This document shows positions 1-11,070 of a DNA stretch of 64,000 nucleotides, piece after piece (positions within the stretch are counted from its first letter, which is position 1; each line of letters starts with the position of its first letter). This stretch comes from Dryococelus australis (lineage: Eukaryota; Arthropoda; Insecta; Phasmatodea; Phasmatidae), in assembly GCA_029891345.1 (NCBI GenBank), contig CM056993.1, forward strand, positions 224,635,924 through 224,699,923, written 5' to 3'. Below the pieces are notes generated by a model. The model saw nothing but the letters and a program-made list of their open reading frames with translations. It did no database searches and was not told the origin of the DNA. The position numbers were made by a program, and so were the translations under genes.

Positions 1-290
1 CTATGGAGCCTCCCCTACCTCTCCACCGGTTGGCACGTCTAGGTGCTGACGAACTGCATTGACACCACATAGCCTCACGAGCATCTAAAGGAACTTCCTC
101 CAAGTGCTCCAGTAACACGTCCTGCAGGAACTGAAGATACGTAGCAGCTCCGAGACTGCGCCCGTGCGGTACTGAGCAGTGTTATCAGGCACGCAGACCT
201 GCTCACAGACTGGGTACAATGCCAAATACACAAGGTTGCATACCCGCCCCTGTACAGTGTCACTGCCATTAGCAGGTTAGCTACGGCGTT
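1..290 (-). pseudogene. mariner-like transposase remnant, cut by window edge
   Basis: Read on the minus strand, this stretch gives a mariner-family transposase C-terminal half. The segments LGAATYLQFLQDVLLEHLEE, VPLDAREAMW and NRWRGRGGSI match the region around the second catalytic Asp and the following RWIGRGG box of insect mariner-like transposases. The residues normally between the tryptophan-glutamine motif and the RGRGG box (the DGAPPH-type segment with the catalytic Asp) are mostly missing, so there is an internal deletion, and the upstream half is frameshifted. The element continues beyond base 1, so its 3' end and one terminal repeat are not visible. It is GC-richer than its flanks. 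The family call rests on motif order only. Confidence 0.6.
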
Positions 291-1371
291 AGACTAAGGG
301 TTCCTTGATGAAATATGATCCATTTATACTACCTACCCAATTCATTTTTCGTGAACATCCGATATAAAGCTTTTATACACAATCGTATATAGCTTTCATA
401 CACAATCGAACATGTAAAAATATAAAACTTACGAGGTTTTGGAATTAAGCTACCAACACAGGCTTTACTAAACGCAACATTAAAGTCACACTATTCCCTG
501 ACATTTTTTGAACTTTTCACAGAACCTTCTTATGTCCTGGAGGTTATACGCCTTTCATAAAAAGAAAGTTTGCCCAAAAATACTTTTAAAATCTATCATT
601 TTCAAATAAATATACATAAATTACTAACATCAAGCGAAACATGAATTATGGCTGTATGTTTCAAGGATGTATTCATATTTACTGCATCATAAGCGAATTA
701 AAATTTTTGATTAATTAATTAATTTAAAATGCATAGAAAATTAAAACTTACGAGACGTAATATTGAAAATCATTTACAGGTATCACATAACATATTGGCT
801 AAGAGCCAATTGTCTTACAAAAAGAAGTAAATTATTAATTTTATTATTTTTAACGGTGAAGTGATGGCCAAGTGTATGTGGATTTTTCTAATAGCGTGAA
901 CGCGAAGACAGCGACAACTAACGCTGTAATTTAGTCACGATTTCAACAGTCAATAACATATCACTAAAATCCTTCTTTCAGACGTTCACGGTGATATTTT
1001 CTCAAAGGTGATGACATGTCAGCCCACTTTATGTAAATAAAAGCTGATTAAAGGAAATATGTTCGAAAAAAAAATTTATAATTCATGTTGAAACGTTTAT
1101 AATTTTATGTCCGTAGAGGAGATTCAATACACCTTATTTCTTTGTGTCCTTACAACGTTTAAATGATACAGCTGTAAATTAAAAATGAATTAGTTATTAT
1201 TTCCTTTAAAAGATAGTGGTTTTGAAACTTATACTTAATCACTACGCCAGTTAATATACATAAAGGGGACTATGCAATCGAATAAATATTCAAAAACTGA
1301 AATGGAAATTGAAATAGAAACACTAGTGTGTTCTCTCAGCCAGCAAAATTTGTGGCAAACTAAACAGGTCT

Positions 1372-1375
<4 letters not shown>
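291..1375. other. AT-rich intergenic stretch, no feature seen
   Basis: Very AT-rich with many stops in all frames. I see no conserved coding segment, terminal repeat or long tandem array. Confidence 0.6.

Positions 1376-1441
<66 letters not shown>
1376..1441. repeat. (AT)n microsatellite
   Basis: Uninterrupted AT dinucleotide run of about 33 units. Confidence 0.97.
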
Positions 1442-1444
<3 letters not shown>

Positions 1445-1829
1445 GATATTGATATAGCAATCACGAAACAAATCGTAGGGTAAGTGTTTTTTATTTTATC
1501 ATTTAATTTGGTCTCGCGAATTTTAAAATATGCGAACTAGAAGATTTTAGTTCCCTCTCAAGTATTAAAAAAAATTACTAGTTTCGAAGTCAAAAAGTCA
1601 AGTGTCGACAAAACACTCACGCCGTTTAGCTTGATAGTGGATAAACTAGAAGTGTTTTGGAAAAATAACTTATCAAGAATAGAAATGTTCATTTCACTTG
1701 TTATTTTGATATACTTCAAGGCCCTCTTAAAATTTATGTTATTGTTGGTTGTGCCTAGTTTCATCTTGATGTTTTTCCTCTAAAAGAGAAATTGTATGAA
1801 CTAACATAGAAAATGCAATACATAGGTAT
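1442..1829. other. AT-rich stretch left of the Gypsy element, no feature seen
   Basis: A 68-codon open frame on the minus strand (1558-1764) has no recognisable motif and is treated as chance. Confidence 0.5.
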
Positions 1830-2266
1830 CGTTACAAGACGCCAGAGGGGCGTATCTGAGTTCGTGATGGATGGAAGTCTTAATAAAAATAATGCACCTA
1901 AATTTGATTTCAGTTTTTCACATAACTATTATTTACAGCCTTAATATATCTATATCCACTATAACTATTTTTATTTCTCAATAAACGCAGTTTGTAATGT
2001 CTATTTTTACTCTAATTGACGTCCTTCTTAACGCCTGTGTTTATCTATACTCAATTAACTCATACTTATCATTAACACGCATTCAATCTGTCTGGTACCA
2101 TCATTTGTAATGTTTACCACTCACGCATCTAGTGCAATAAGTCACCCTGCCAGCCGCACCCTTCACTGCGAGGATACTCGCAGTCACAGATTTTCCTTCA
2201 CTTGTCACTTCTCTTGCCACTAGTCGTCTATCGCTGAAACTCAGCTCCTCATCCATTCAATAACTG
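1830..2266 (-). repeat. left (3') LTR of the first Gypsy element
   Basis: Begins GTTACAAGACGCCAGAGGGG on the plus strand and shares long blocks with 5216-5607: ATCAATTAACTCATACT-like text, the CATCATTTGTAATGTTT block, ACTCACGCATC, and CGCAGTC(A/G)CAGATTTT. Divergence from the other LTR is substantial, which indicates an old insertion. The right boundary is approximate. Confidence 0.75.
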
Positions 2267-2604
2267 CCGGGCCGGAGGCCCATATCACTATTGCTGTACT
2301 GTGCTGGCCTTGACCTAGAAAGTCCAACGCACCCCGAGAAATGCTGACAAAAACTGTGAACCACACGAAAATTCTCCAGACAAACGCAAAAGATCAAATC
2401 AACCAAGGTCAGCAGCGTGTGCCGCCAAAATGATTGTCATGTCGGTTCGCCTTTTTCTAGATGATACGTGGTACTTTGTGTAATGCTCGCCTGTCTTTCA
2501 AAACATCCCTTGTGAATTGCCACCACTGTCATATAACGGCTCTGTCTTTCACTTCCATTCACTAATGTGGGAAAAAGCAGCGAGCGTGTAACACTGCCTC
2601 TTCC
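2267..2604. other. Gypsy interior between 3' LTR and integrase tail
   Basis: About 340 bp without a readable frame. It should contain the polypurine tract next to the LTR, but I cannot pick a convincing one. Confidence 0.4.
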
Positions 2605-3045
2605 TCAAGTCTGTTCGTCATGAACAGACATTGCAACATCCGGACCTTCATAGAGTACCAGTCGGTCGATGTGGACAACCTTCGGCTTAGCCCGAGAGCC
2701 TTGACGATAAATCCGAAAGCCCATACCATTGATCTTCTTCAGAATCTTGCGCCTTTCCAAAATTTGTGTAGCTTTGGCAAGTACTCTTTTCGCCTCTGGG
2801 GGTTGTACAGTCAAACCATTTGTCCTTCTTGAAATACCTCGTCCAACATTCTCCTCATACTGGGTAGTCATTCTGTCACTATATGGTCGTTTATGCCTTA
2901 CAAAAAGACTAATTACTTCATTAATGGTTTGAATATATGAAGCAACTACAGAATTTCCCCATGTGTCTTCCTTAAGACCATGTCTAACAGTCTGAAAAGT
3001 GCTGGCACTTGTGGTGGATACTACAGGTTGTGGGCGGATCCCCAT
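2605..3045 (-). pseudogene. Gypsy gag-tail/integrase C-terminal fusion fragment
   Basis: A 146-codon open frame. Its C-terminal third has the layout of the Gypsy integrase tail: KKINGMGFRIYRQ followed by AKPKVVHIDRLVLYEG, matching the conserved K-V-V-H-(V/I)-D-R-L box near the end of many pol polyproteins. The N-terminal part (SYIQTINEVISLFVRHKRPY) does not look like integrase. I infer that a deletion joined a gag or spacer region directly to the end of pol, removing all the enzymes. The frame stayed open, which suggests the deletion is fairly recent or that the frame survives by chance. Confidence 0.65.
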
Positions 3046-3488
3046 CCGACGTATCCGAAGCGCTGGTAGCTCTTGTCAACTGCCTCACTCCCTTTCTTGA
3101 TCTCATGTAACTGGTTCATTGCCCCCTCCCTCCTTCCCAAGGCACTTTCTCCATGAGACAACCATCCTCAGAGCTACTACTAAGAGGAGCCATCACATCA
3201 TTCACTCCATGCCATGGGCTCCTTTCACTGTTATGTGACGCAGTGTGCGAAGGGCGTCTGGACAGCACTCGCAGGTCGTCATGTGAATTTTCCAACTGCC
3301 TTGTGAGGTGTGCAGCTTACAACATCAGCTCGTCCATGTGGTTTCTCAGTTGTTGGACATATGCACGAAATGAGTAAATTTCTTCACGCAAGTGCTTGCA
3401 TGCCCTCATTGAAGCCATTTGTTCATCTTGCTGTTTCTCTTCCGCTGCTGCTTCTGTTTATGCTCCTGCTGTTGTGAGTAATAGGCCC

Positions 3489-4822
3489 TCAGGTCCACAT
3501 GTCCACTGTCCACATGACCAACATATCCTCCGTTTGTGGTGGGTGGGGGAGGGTGGCGAAGTTCTCAACCTGAATCCTGAAAGCGATGTCCCTCAAAGCC
3601 AACTGAAACTCTATCTGTGCCTTCGTTATTCTGTATTCGTCGTCTTCGTTCAGTGTCACTGCCCATACTGGACGTCGGAATGTGGGTTCCGGTATTTCTG
3701 ACTCCACCTCCAGTGCTTAGGCCAGGGCGTCCTGCATTTTGTGGGGTACAGCCAGACATAACGCTTGTCGTTCCTGGGTGTTGGCTATGGCATCAATGAA
3801 GAAGCCAATTGCAATAATGTCGCGCGCCTTCTCAGGACACCCTTACAGAGATAGTTGAAACAGCAGTACGATATATTGCCACAGCTACTGCATTAGTTCT
3901 CCTGGTCACTGGGCGCGGCTTCGCAGCTGGGCATATTGTGTATGTCGCCGGTATCTGTCGCCGAAACGTAGCTCCAAGGCAGGCACGAGTGTGGGGTTCT
4001 CCAGTCGATGTCGCTCTTGCAGAACGTGTAATATCCTGAGTGCACGGCCTCTCAGTACAGCAGCGATGTAGTAAGCCCGCTGTTCAGCTATCCAGCCTTT
4101 CAAGGTGGCAACTATTTCAAACCGGTGTTGATACTCCAACTAAGAAGTTTGGCCATCACAAGGGGCGGGTTTTTATTGCGACCACCTTTCCTGCTCTTAG
4201 TTGCGCGACACCAATGCTGCAAAGTTGCTTGCTATCCTCCGGGGTCGCTGTGTTAGTGACTACTTGTATCGCTTCCTCACTTTCCTCGCCTGCAGGTGGG
4301 ATTATAGTGGAACTGCATTGCTGAAAAAATTCTTCCATCTGCTTCTCCACTGCACTGGTCTTCTGTTTCATTTCATTCTCGACACTGTCCATCCCTTCAT
4401 ATATACTGTGAATCTTCTTGTCCACATTGTAAACTCTTTCATTCACTAACTAGGAAATGCCTTCTATTTTCCTGTCCATATTTTCCTTTACTCTGTCTAT
4501 TTTCCTATCTACCTTGACTAAATTTAATTTACAGAGTCTATTTTCCTGACCACATTTTCACTTACAGTGTCTATTTTCCTGCCTACCCTTTCATTTAGAG
4601 TGTCTATTTTCCTATCTATGTTATCTATTTTTCTATCTACCAAAGCACTTACATTAGTTATCTGGCTATTTATATTCGTTTTCACACTATTTGCATTATG
4701 GTTCACACTACTAATTTGGCTTTTTACATCATCTTTAAACTATTTATACTTGCACTCACGCTAAACATCTGACTACCTAGTACCTCAAGTAATGCTCGCA
4801 GTGCTTCCAGATCTGCAGACAT
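3489..4822 (-). pseudogene. gag: Gypsy gag polyprotein (degenerate)
   Basis: The minus strand starts with an ATG at 4820-4822 after the leader and is followed by a frame rich in repeated heptad-like units (VDRKIDNIDRKIDTLNERV, then VYNVDKKIHSIYEGMDSVEN). This predicts an N-terminal coiled coil, as in many arthropod Gypsy Gag proteins. Downstream, 3906-4139 encodes the capsid-like core: a YQHRFEIVATLKGW segment, AAVLRGRALRILHVL, and LVPALELRFGDRYRRH, the classic Gag order of helix, ALRG-type and LE.RFGD motifs. Frames change several times and stops interrupt, so it is dead. No CCHC zinc knuckle was recognised in what remains. Confidence 0.75.
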
Positions 4823-4968
4823 TTTTCTAGTTAGAATTCACTGCAATAGTTGTATAAAATGGTCTCAAATAATTAATTTGTAATCGCTAATTATTAATTT
4901 TATATCTAACTAAATTTGCAAATGACTATTTAATATTGCCACCATCCTCTTCTGGCATCAATGTTACA

Positions 4969-5607
4969 AGATGCCAGAGGGGCTTAGTGAGTATTATTTT
5001 ATGCAACCATTGCAGTGAACGCTAACTAGAAAAATGTCTGTAGATCTGCAAGCACTGCGAGAATTACTAGAGGGGCTAGGTAGCCAGATGGTTAGTGTGA
5101 GCGCAAGTGTAAATAATTTAAATATCATGTAAATAGCAAATTTAGTAGTGTGAACGATAATGTAAATATTGTGAATGCGAATGAAGATAGTTCAATAACT
5201 AATGTAAGTTATTTATTATATTCGATTTTAGTTTATTCACACTGCTATTATTTTCACTATTAATATATCTATTTCCATTATTACTTTTTTTATGTCTCAA
5301 TGAGCGTAATATTTTATGTATATTTTTACTTTAGCAAAAGAGTTTCTTAATGTCTTTGTTTAGTAATAATCAATTAACTCATACTCATCATAAACACAGT
5401 TTCAGTTTGTCTGATGCCATCATTTGTAATGTTTTCCACTCACGCATCCAGTACAATATTCCAGCCCGTAGTCGTACTCTTTACTGCGGCGATGCTCGCA
5501 GTCGCAGATTTTACTCCCACTTATTGCTTCTCTCGCCACTCGTTTCGCTCGTCGATTGTCTATCGCCAAAACCCCATCCACTCAGCCACTCATCAACTCA
5601 TCAACGA
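4969..5607 (-). repeat. right (5') LTR of the first Gypsy element, split by an inverted segment
   Basis: Starts TGTTACAAGATGCCAGAGGG on the plus strand, like the left LTR. After about 30 bases it is interrupted at 5000-5215 by an inverted copy of the element's own gag start, and LTR sequence resumes from about 5216 to 5607. The interruption accounts for its extra length (about 640 bp against 437 bp). Confidence 0.7.
5000..5215 (+). repeat. inverted duplicate of the gag leader and first codons
   Basis: The plus strand here repeats, with roughly 80% identity by eye, the reverse complement of 4650-4870. Shared blocks include CTAACTAGAAAAATGTCTG, AGATCTG(C/G)AAGCACTGCGAG and AATTTAGTAGTGTGAAC-like text. 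The gag start codon recurs at 5034-5036, but on the opposite strand to the element's gag. Confidence 0.85.
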
Positions 5608-6088
5608 TGTAGACATATAATCACCAAAAGCTTCCTTATTCATATTAGTACAGCTTACAGTATCACTAGATGATTCTACACATAACTATCTACCTTTCAT
5701 CACAACAGCCGAAGAAGTGAAATCATTCTTACAGGATGCATACTTATTATATACTGTTTTCACTACAGAGCAATTAGTATATGTTATCCATCTCGACTGT
5801 CTCAATACCTGTGTGAAAATTGTTTACCAAATGTAGGATTCAAACCCATATTCACCTTACAGGAAAACCGAGCTTAAATCCACAACCTTAGACTGCTCAG
5901 TAGACATGACAACTTGTATTAATGTGGACATTGCAGAAAAAGTTTTTTTTTTTCATGATTATAAGCGTTAACCTTATCGTTGGATGACATCATAGGATCT
6001 TAACCTTTCCTACCATCGATTCAAAATTTATTGTTTAAATTGAAAAAAAAAAAAACTTTATTTTTAGAAAATTTTAATGTTAAATCTC

Positions 6089-6155
<67 letters not shown>

Positions 6156-6350
6156 AATGTGAAACTTCGCGGTATAGAAGCACTCTGAGAAAACCCAAAT
6201 ACATGTTCACCATAGAAGAAAGCATGCTAAATGTATAGTCCTACATTATATATAATTATATATAGTCCTATCTTATATATACAAATACAAGTAATAATGT
6301 ATATTCCTATCTTACATATACAAATATATATTCCCATCTTTTATAAGGCT
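5608..6350. other. AT-rich stretch with a long poly-A tract
   Basis: Holds a run of about 63 A (6090-6152), preceded by shorter A and T runs. No coding similarity seen. The tract may mark the tail of a retroposed copy, but no body can be recognised to its left. Confidence 0.6.
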
Positions 6351-7265
6351 GATTGATCGGGACAAAAGTTTCCTAAGACACCCGCGTAATCTGCCAATGG
6401 GAAAACAACGGTAGGAGAGCAACAGAGGCATTTGATTGGTCGACCGAAGGTTTCCGAAGACACCCGAGAAATTGGCCAATGGGAAAATAGGGGTAGAGAA
6501 GGAACAGAGGCAATTTCTTTGTGGTGCTGAGGGGACCCCAGAAATGTAATATTTTAAACTAAATTTTTTAAACAATTTTTAATACATTTTTTAATAAAGT
6601 GAGAGCATACCAATATGGGGGTGGAGCGATGGAGACTTATTGGCCAAACACACGCGAGAAACAGCCTACCAAATTGGCGGCCTTCGAAACAAATGACGAC
6701 TGAAAAATCAAGATGTTGTAATGAGTAGGCATATATGTGAGGGTAGTGGGGGTGAGGGAGTCAGTCGTTTGCTGGGGATGGAACTAACGCATGTAATTGG
6801 TGTAAAAATCGTGAAGGGAAGGGGGTGGAGCAGACATGACTAATTATCCCAGATAATGTAAGTTTTTAACAATTAATATTTAATGATACATTTTTATAAA
6901 TAAATGTTTAATGATAAAATTTCTATTCATTTAGTAAAAAAAATTGTAACGTTTTTATGATAGATGTCTTAACTCTTTTTAAATATATTTTTTGAAATAA
7001 AATGTTATAATTCTTTAAAATGGATCTTAAAATAAATTTTTAATAATACAATTTTTATGAATTTTTAAAATGACCTATAATCAATATTTTTATAGTTTAT
7101 TTTTATTTTTAAAGGAAATATTGAAATTTTTGGGTTTTTGGGGTCAGAGGTCGCCAGGGTGAAGGTCAAGGTCAAGGGTTGAAATTCAGGGTCAAGGTTA
7201 TTGACTTATGAGATGGCGGATGGGTAACGTCAAAACATGGTGGCCGGCCGTATCAGAATCTGACG
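6340..7265. repeat. dispersed repeat with AGGTCA arrays, copy 1
   Basis: The right end shares a block with 55090-55150: AACATGG(T/C)GGC, then TC(A/C)GAATC(T/C)GA. It also carries the same AGGTCA-rich text (AAGGTCAAGGTCAAGGGTTG near 7163) seen at 54300-54720. The middle is A/T-rich with TTTTTAATAAATTT-type runs, also seen in the other copy. No coding potential. Boundaries are approximate and the family is unnamed here. Confidence 0.6.
6351..6516. repeat. 83-bp tandem duplication
   Basis: Two adjacent units start GATTGATCGG (6351) and GATTGGTCGA (6434). Both carry AAGACACCCG, GCCAATGGGAAAA and AACAGAGGCA in the same order. Overall identity is about 75-80% by eye. Confidence 0.85.
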
Positions 7266-7600
7266 CCCCAAGCCCTTTGAGTTAACATAGCAAATCCTAG
7301 GACTACCTGAGAAGTTATATTTGCAATGTTCGTGGTGCGACAAAAGGGCGGACTGACTTCGTCATCGCACGAGCAGTGGCTGTGATGTGAGGAGCTGCTG
7401 TAGTGGAAGTAGCCCCAGCCACGACGCGACTGTGAAGGCGCCGGGCTTTGCATGAGCCAGGGAAGCCCCTGCAGAGCCGTGACAGGCAAACTGCTTAAGG
7501 AGCTGCAAGAATCAGCCGAGCAGTTGGCGGGCTGCAACGAGGAGCGAGCACTTGTCACAACACCACGCCATACACACACACATACACGCCCTTCTACAAC
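7266..7600. other. GC-rich patch with overlapping open frames
   Basis: Clearly GC-richer than its surroundings and open on both strands (7452-7778 plus, 7253-7579 minus). The plus frame contains GKLLKELQESAEQLAGCNEE, which looks protein-like, but no family is recognised and no splice signals decide it. It could be a host exon, a promoter-associated GC patch, or part of an unknown repeat. Confidence 0.3.
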
Positions 7601-7773
7601 TTTTACTCCCAGCTTTAGTCTATTCGCAGATCATTCTAATTTTTTTGATATAATGTTTGAAAAATCACCCTATGTATTACATTTTTGGCTTTTTCTTAAT
7701 CATGCCAGTTATTACAAATGTTTTATAAGAATGTGTTACTGTAAAAATACCAAAACATTTACTTCATTTTATC

Positions 7774-7779
7774 CTTAAA
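7774..7779. repeat. candidate left target-site duplication of the Polinton
   Basis: CTTAAA directly abuts the start of the left terminal repeat. CATAAA abuts the right one at 36127-36132. Five of six bases agree, and 6 bp is the known Polinton duplication length. Confidence 0.6.
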
Positions 7780-8008
7780 AGTAGTAGGATCGCACATGTT
7801 CTACTTCACTTTTGATTTTGGATTAACAATTTGATATAAAACTGATCGACCCTATTAATACATAATTAATCCGTTCAAAAATGGGATAATCATTAATCCA
7901 CCTTATCTTCATCCAATGACATCAGTTGGATAAAATGAGATTCATGGATTTATTTTAAAAATTAATTTTTTTTATTTTTGTAAAACAATTATTACGAATG
8001 TGTTTGTG

Positions 8009-8085
<77 letters not shown>

Positions 8086-9510
8086 TATATATATATACCC
8101 TTGGGCATCTGACATTGTATTGTATTGAGGAGTCATATGTTGGGTAAGGGGTATATATGTACTGTGTAATATTGAATAATAATATTTAGTAGAGGGCATA
8201 GAAGTTCCTCCCCTTTTGCAGTCTGGCAGATGACTGAGGGAGAGGAAGAGAGAGCAGTACCAAGATACATGCAGTGCAGCTGGTGTCTGAATGTCGTCTG
8301 ATGTTATGTGAAATGGTGGAGTTCCGAAGTGTGTATTTTATTGAAAATGAATTAGTCACAATGAATACGATTTATACTGAAATAACTTCAACAGCAGTTT
8401 CCTAACCCATCCTGTATGCTAGGAATATAATTTATAACAAACAACAGAGACTCATATGCATTGAATCAACTATGTGACATATTCACTCCTCGACAAACAG
8501 AAGATATTTATTTAATTAAATGCAAGAGAACGTAAAGGGAATATACCAAGTCCAAACAAATTACAGCCAACAGTGCCTATTTCCATGTGAAAATGAAAAC
8601 TCAAATACCGCTCTAGCAATTGTAGTGTTACAAAGAAAACAAACAAGGAGAGCCTAAATATAATTATATCTACAATGAAGCCAATAAGATAACTTACTTT
8701 CCTAGCAATCTAGGTGTTATAAATTAATGAGTTATTAAAAATGCACACATTCAAAATAGGTAAACTTACTAACAAATTGATTGAATACATTAAGTCCTAC
8801 AACACAAGATCTACGAATTGTACAACGAAGTAATTAACAAAGGTGAGTTATGAAAAATGTACAAGTCCAAATTTAATGTCACAATGCAATGAATATTATT
8901 GATCCCTGCTTACGAATGGAGCACAAATTCAGAACACAGATTTATATTTCCAATGTACGCTAATCACAATATCATTCTAGAAATGTGTCTTACAATGTAA
9001 TGTTTTAACTATTGCATATAATTTAATACAGAACGATCTACCACTAAAACATAATTACATGGAACGTTTGAAATGTTAACCTCGCACAAAGAAATATCAG
9101 CTAGTATGAGAAGATATATTAAAAATTAATAACCCAACTTTCCTCGAACTCTCGCTAGGCCAGCATCGGAATTCACACTTACAAATACTAACCAAATGGC
9201 TCAAATAAAAAATCGCACATAATATTTGAAAAAATAATAGGTTCACATATTTCTTAAATGTCTTTATGGAATTGCACTTCTTACCATATTCCAAGAACTA
9301 AGTTTTTAACTCACCCAACTGCATTCACTGGATATATTAATTAACAATGTATAAATAATATATATCGGCCTGAATTAGTTTCCCTAGTGCGAGAAGCCAA
9401 ATTAAAAATAATTTTTACACTTTATCCATTCGTAGATGAATTTCAGAAATGGAATCCAATATCAGACATTTTATAAATGTTATTAAACTATCACATTTAA
9501 TGTTATGAAG
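7780..9510 (+). repeat. left terminal inverted repeat of the Polinton
   Basis: Reverse-complement match to 34305-36126 along its length, about 75-80% identical by eye. Anchors include TTCTACTTCACTTTT, GGGTAAGGGGTATATATGTA, AGAGGGCATAGAAGTTCCTC, TTTTGCAGTCTGGCAG and CACTCCTCGACAAACAGAAG. It carries an (AT)n microsatellite (8012-8097) absent from the other copy. Similarity stops near 9510. Confidence 0.9.
8012..8097. repeat. (AT)n microsatellite inside the left TIR
   Basis: About 40 AT units. The right TIR has only a short ATATATATA run at the equivalent place, so it expanded after the repeats diverged. Confidence 0.95.
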
Positions 9511-10189
9511 AGCAGTTAATGAAAGGATAAGTATGATATATCTCTGGAGCCCTGACCTCCATCCATGTAGCACATCCAACCCCATGGAAGGTTTAGAACA
9601 ACTGGCCGAAAGGGCCGTTAGGGAAGATGCACCAACCACTCAGCTAGGCTTTGTCCTATCTCACTTGCTCTCAACCCCTCTCTCTTCATCCCCTATAGAG
9701 AGGGTCAATATTCTCCACACCTTTGTCATGTAGACAATTGAAAAATTTCACAGCATCACCTGCTAATGATTCTTCCTAGCAAATAAACTTTAAGAGATAA
9801 ATCACCCTAAAATGTATAAAATTTTCTTGTAAGCATGAATAATCACATTCCAATTTTTTTTTTTAAACTGACACAACTCTAGAAACATTATCCCATTTCT
9901 AAAAAATATAACATTAAAAGGAAACAATGCAATGGATTACTACTAAAATGGTAATCCAATGAAATGGTAATCTAATCAAATGCTAATCCAATGAAATTGT
10001 AAGCCAATCAAACACTAATGTGATGTAATGGTAAGTCAATCAAACAAGCGGAATGATTGCACAATAAGTGTAATAAATTAATACACAATAACTGTACATC
10101 CAAACCCCATCAATATTGGTAGGAATTTTCCTAAAATAACACATCAATTTGGTTTTAATGATTTATTGATTTTCATAACTGTACAAACC
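9511..10189. other. Polinton sub-terminal region with a short imperfect tandem array
   Basis: 9511-9730 is unlike the corresponding part of the right end and may be an insertion. 9945-10045 holds about six imperfect 16-18-bp units based on AAATGGTAATCCAATG. No gene seen. Confidence 0.55.
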
Positions 10190-11070
10190 TTGTCTTACAA
10201 TATTTTAAGATCTTGATTCTTCACCCATGAATCGTGTGCTTTTGAGAAACCTTTCCAGTAGACAAAGTAGGCATGTTTCCCTTTTTTAATAATTTTATCA
10301 ACTAAATATTCATTTGGAGAAGCAACTTTCTGTAATTCATGTTCACAAAACTGCCTTTAAAACATTGTCCAATATAGGTTTCGAGGTAAAATATACTAGG
10401 AAACGTCTTTATGAACGAAATAATTTCAAATATTTCGCAAATCCAACTAGTAGTGTATTTTTTCACAAAAACCGCTTTGATCTTAGAGATATGTGTGTAC
10501 TGTCCAACTTTAAACTTTTCCTTTTTATTGTCGCATACTTTAACACTATTATATGTGATTTTCATCAATATATTATCCGTAATGTTTTCGGGCCCCATCT
10601 TGATAGTTCGATGATATCTCGACTTATAAAATTGAAGTATTTCAGGTCAAACATCTACCCAATTATAAGTCCCCTTCGACGTGAAATGTTTATAAATTAG
10701 CTATTTAATGGATTTGTTGAATCTTTCGACTACTGAAGCTTTAAGTTTACAATGCATTATGTAATGATTTATCTCATATTCAGTCATTAGTTTCTGGAAA
10801 GAAATGTCAATGAACTTGGTCCCTTTATTAGTTTGAAGTGATTTAGGTGTTCTTTCTGCTATAACAGTTTTCATAGCAACTGTAACTTGTTTCCCAGTCT
10901 TGTTCTTCACAGGTTTGGCCCAAGCATATTTTGAATAAACGTATATTATGGTTAAAATTTACTCGTATCCCTTATTTTATTTCGAAAGTAATAACTCTTC
11001 TTCCGGGAAACCTTGTCCTTACAGAGGTATGAAGTTCTTGAGCAATCTTACTGGATTTCATTAGCAATAT
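10190..11070 (-). pseudogene. Polinton integrase with chromodomain (inactivated)
   Basis: Would insert the element's DNA. On the minus strand the order is as in Polinton integrases: an N-terminal segment (KIAQELHTSVRTRFPGRRVI, about 11000-11050), then part of the rve core (YSKYAWAKPVKNKTGKQV and KGTKFIDISFQKLM), KASVVERFN with the catalytic Glu, a C-terminal FKVGQYTHISK...YTTSW segment, and finally a chromodomain-like tail (AYFVYWKGFSKAHDSWV, about 10200-10310). Between the N-terminal segment and the core roughly 30 codons, including the first catalytic Asp, are missing. The second catalytic position reads NKGTKF rather than D-x-G. A one-base frameshift near 10345 separates the chromodomain from the rest. 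Confidence 0.88.

Larger units (their letters stand above)
1830..5607 (-). mobile_element. Ty3/Gypsy LTR retrotransposon, internally deleted
   Basis: Two related LTRs (about 1830-2266 and 4969-5607) flank a minus-strand interior holding a gag-like protein with an N-terminal coiled coil and only the last residues of an integrase. Protease, reverse transcriptase, RNase H and most of integrase are absent, so the copy is non-autonomous. On the minus strand the 5' LTR ends in TTGTAACA and is followed by TGATGCCAGAAGAGGATGG, a primer-binding-site-like segment similar in form to that of many animal Gypsy elements. The right LTR is disturbed by an inverted copy of the gag leader. Outer LTR ends are approximate and no target duplication was recognised. 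Confidence 0.8.

Noticed and set aside
6090-6152. Poly-A tract as the tail of a non-LTR retrotransposon
   Set aside because: No reverse transcriptase, endonuclease or target duplication could be found on either side.
7972-8199. Open frame over the (AT)n run
   Set aside because: It is the Tyr/Ile translation of a microsatellite.
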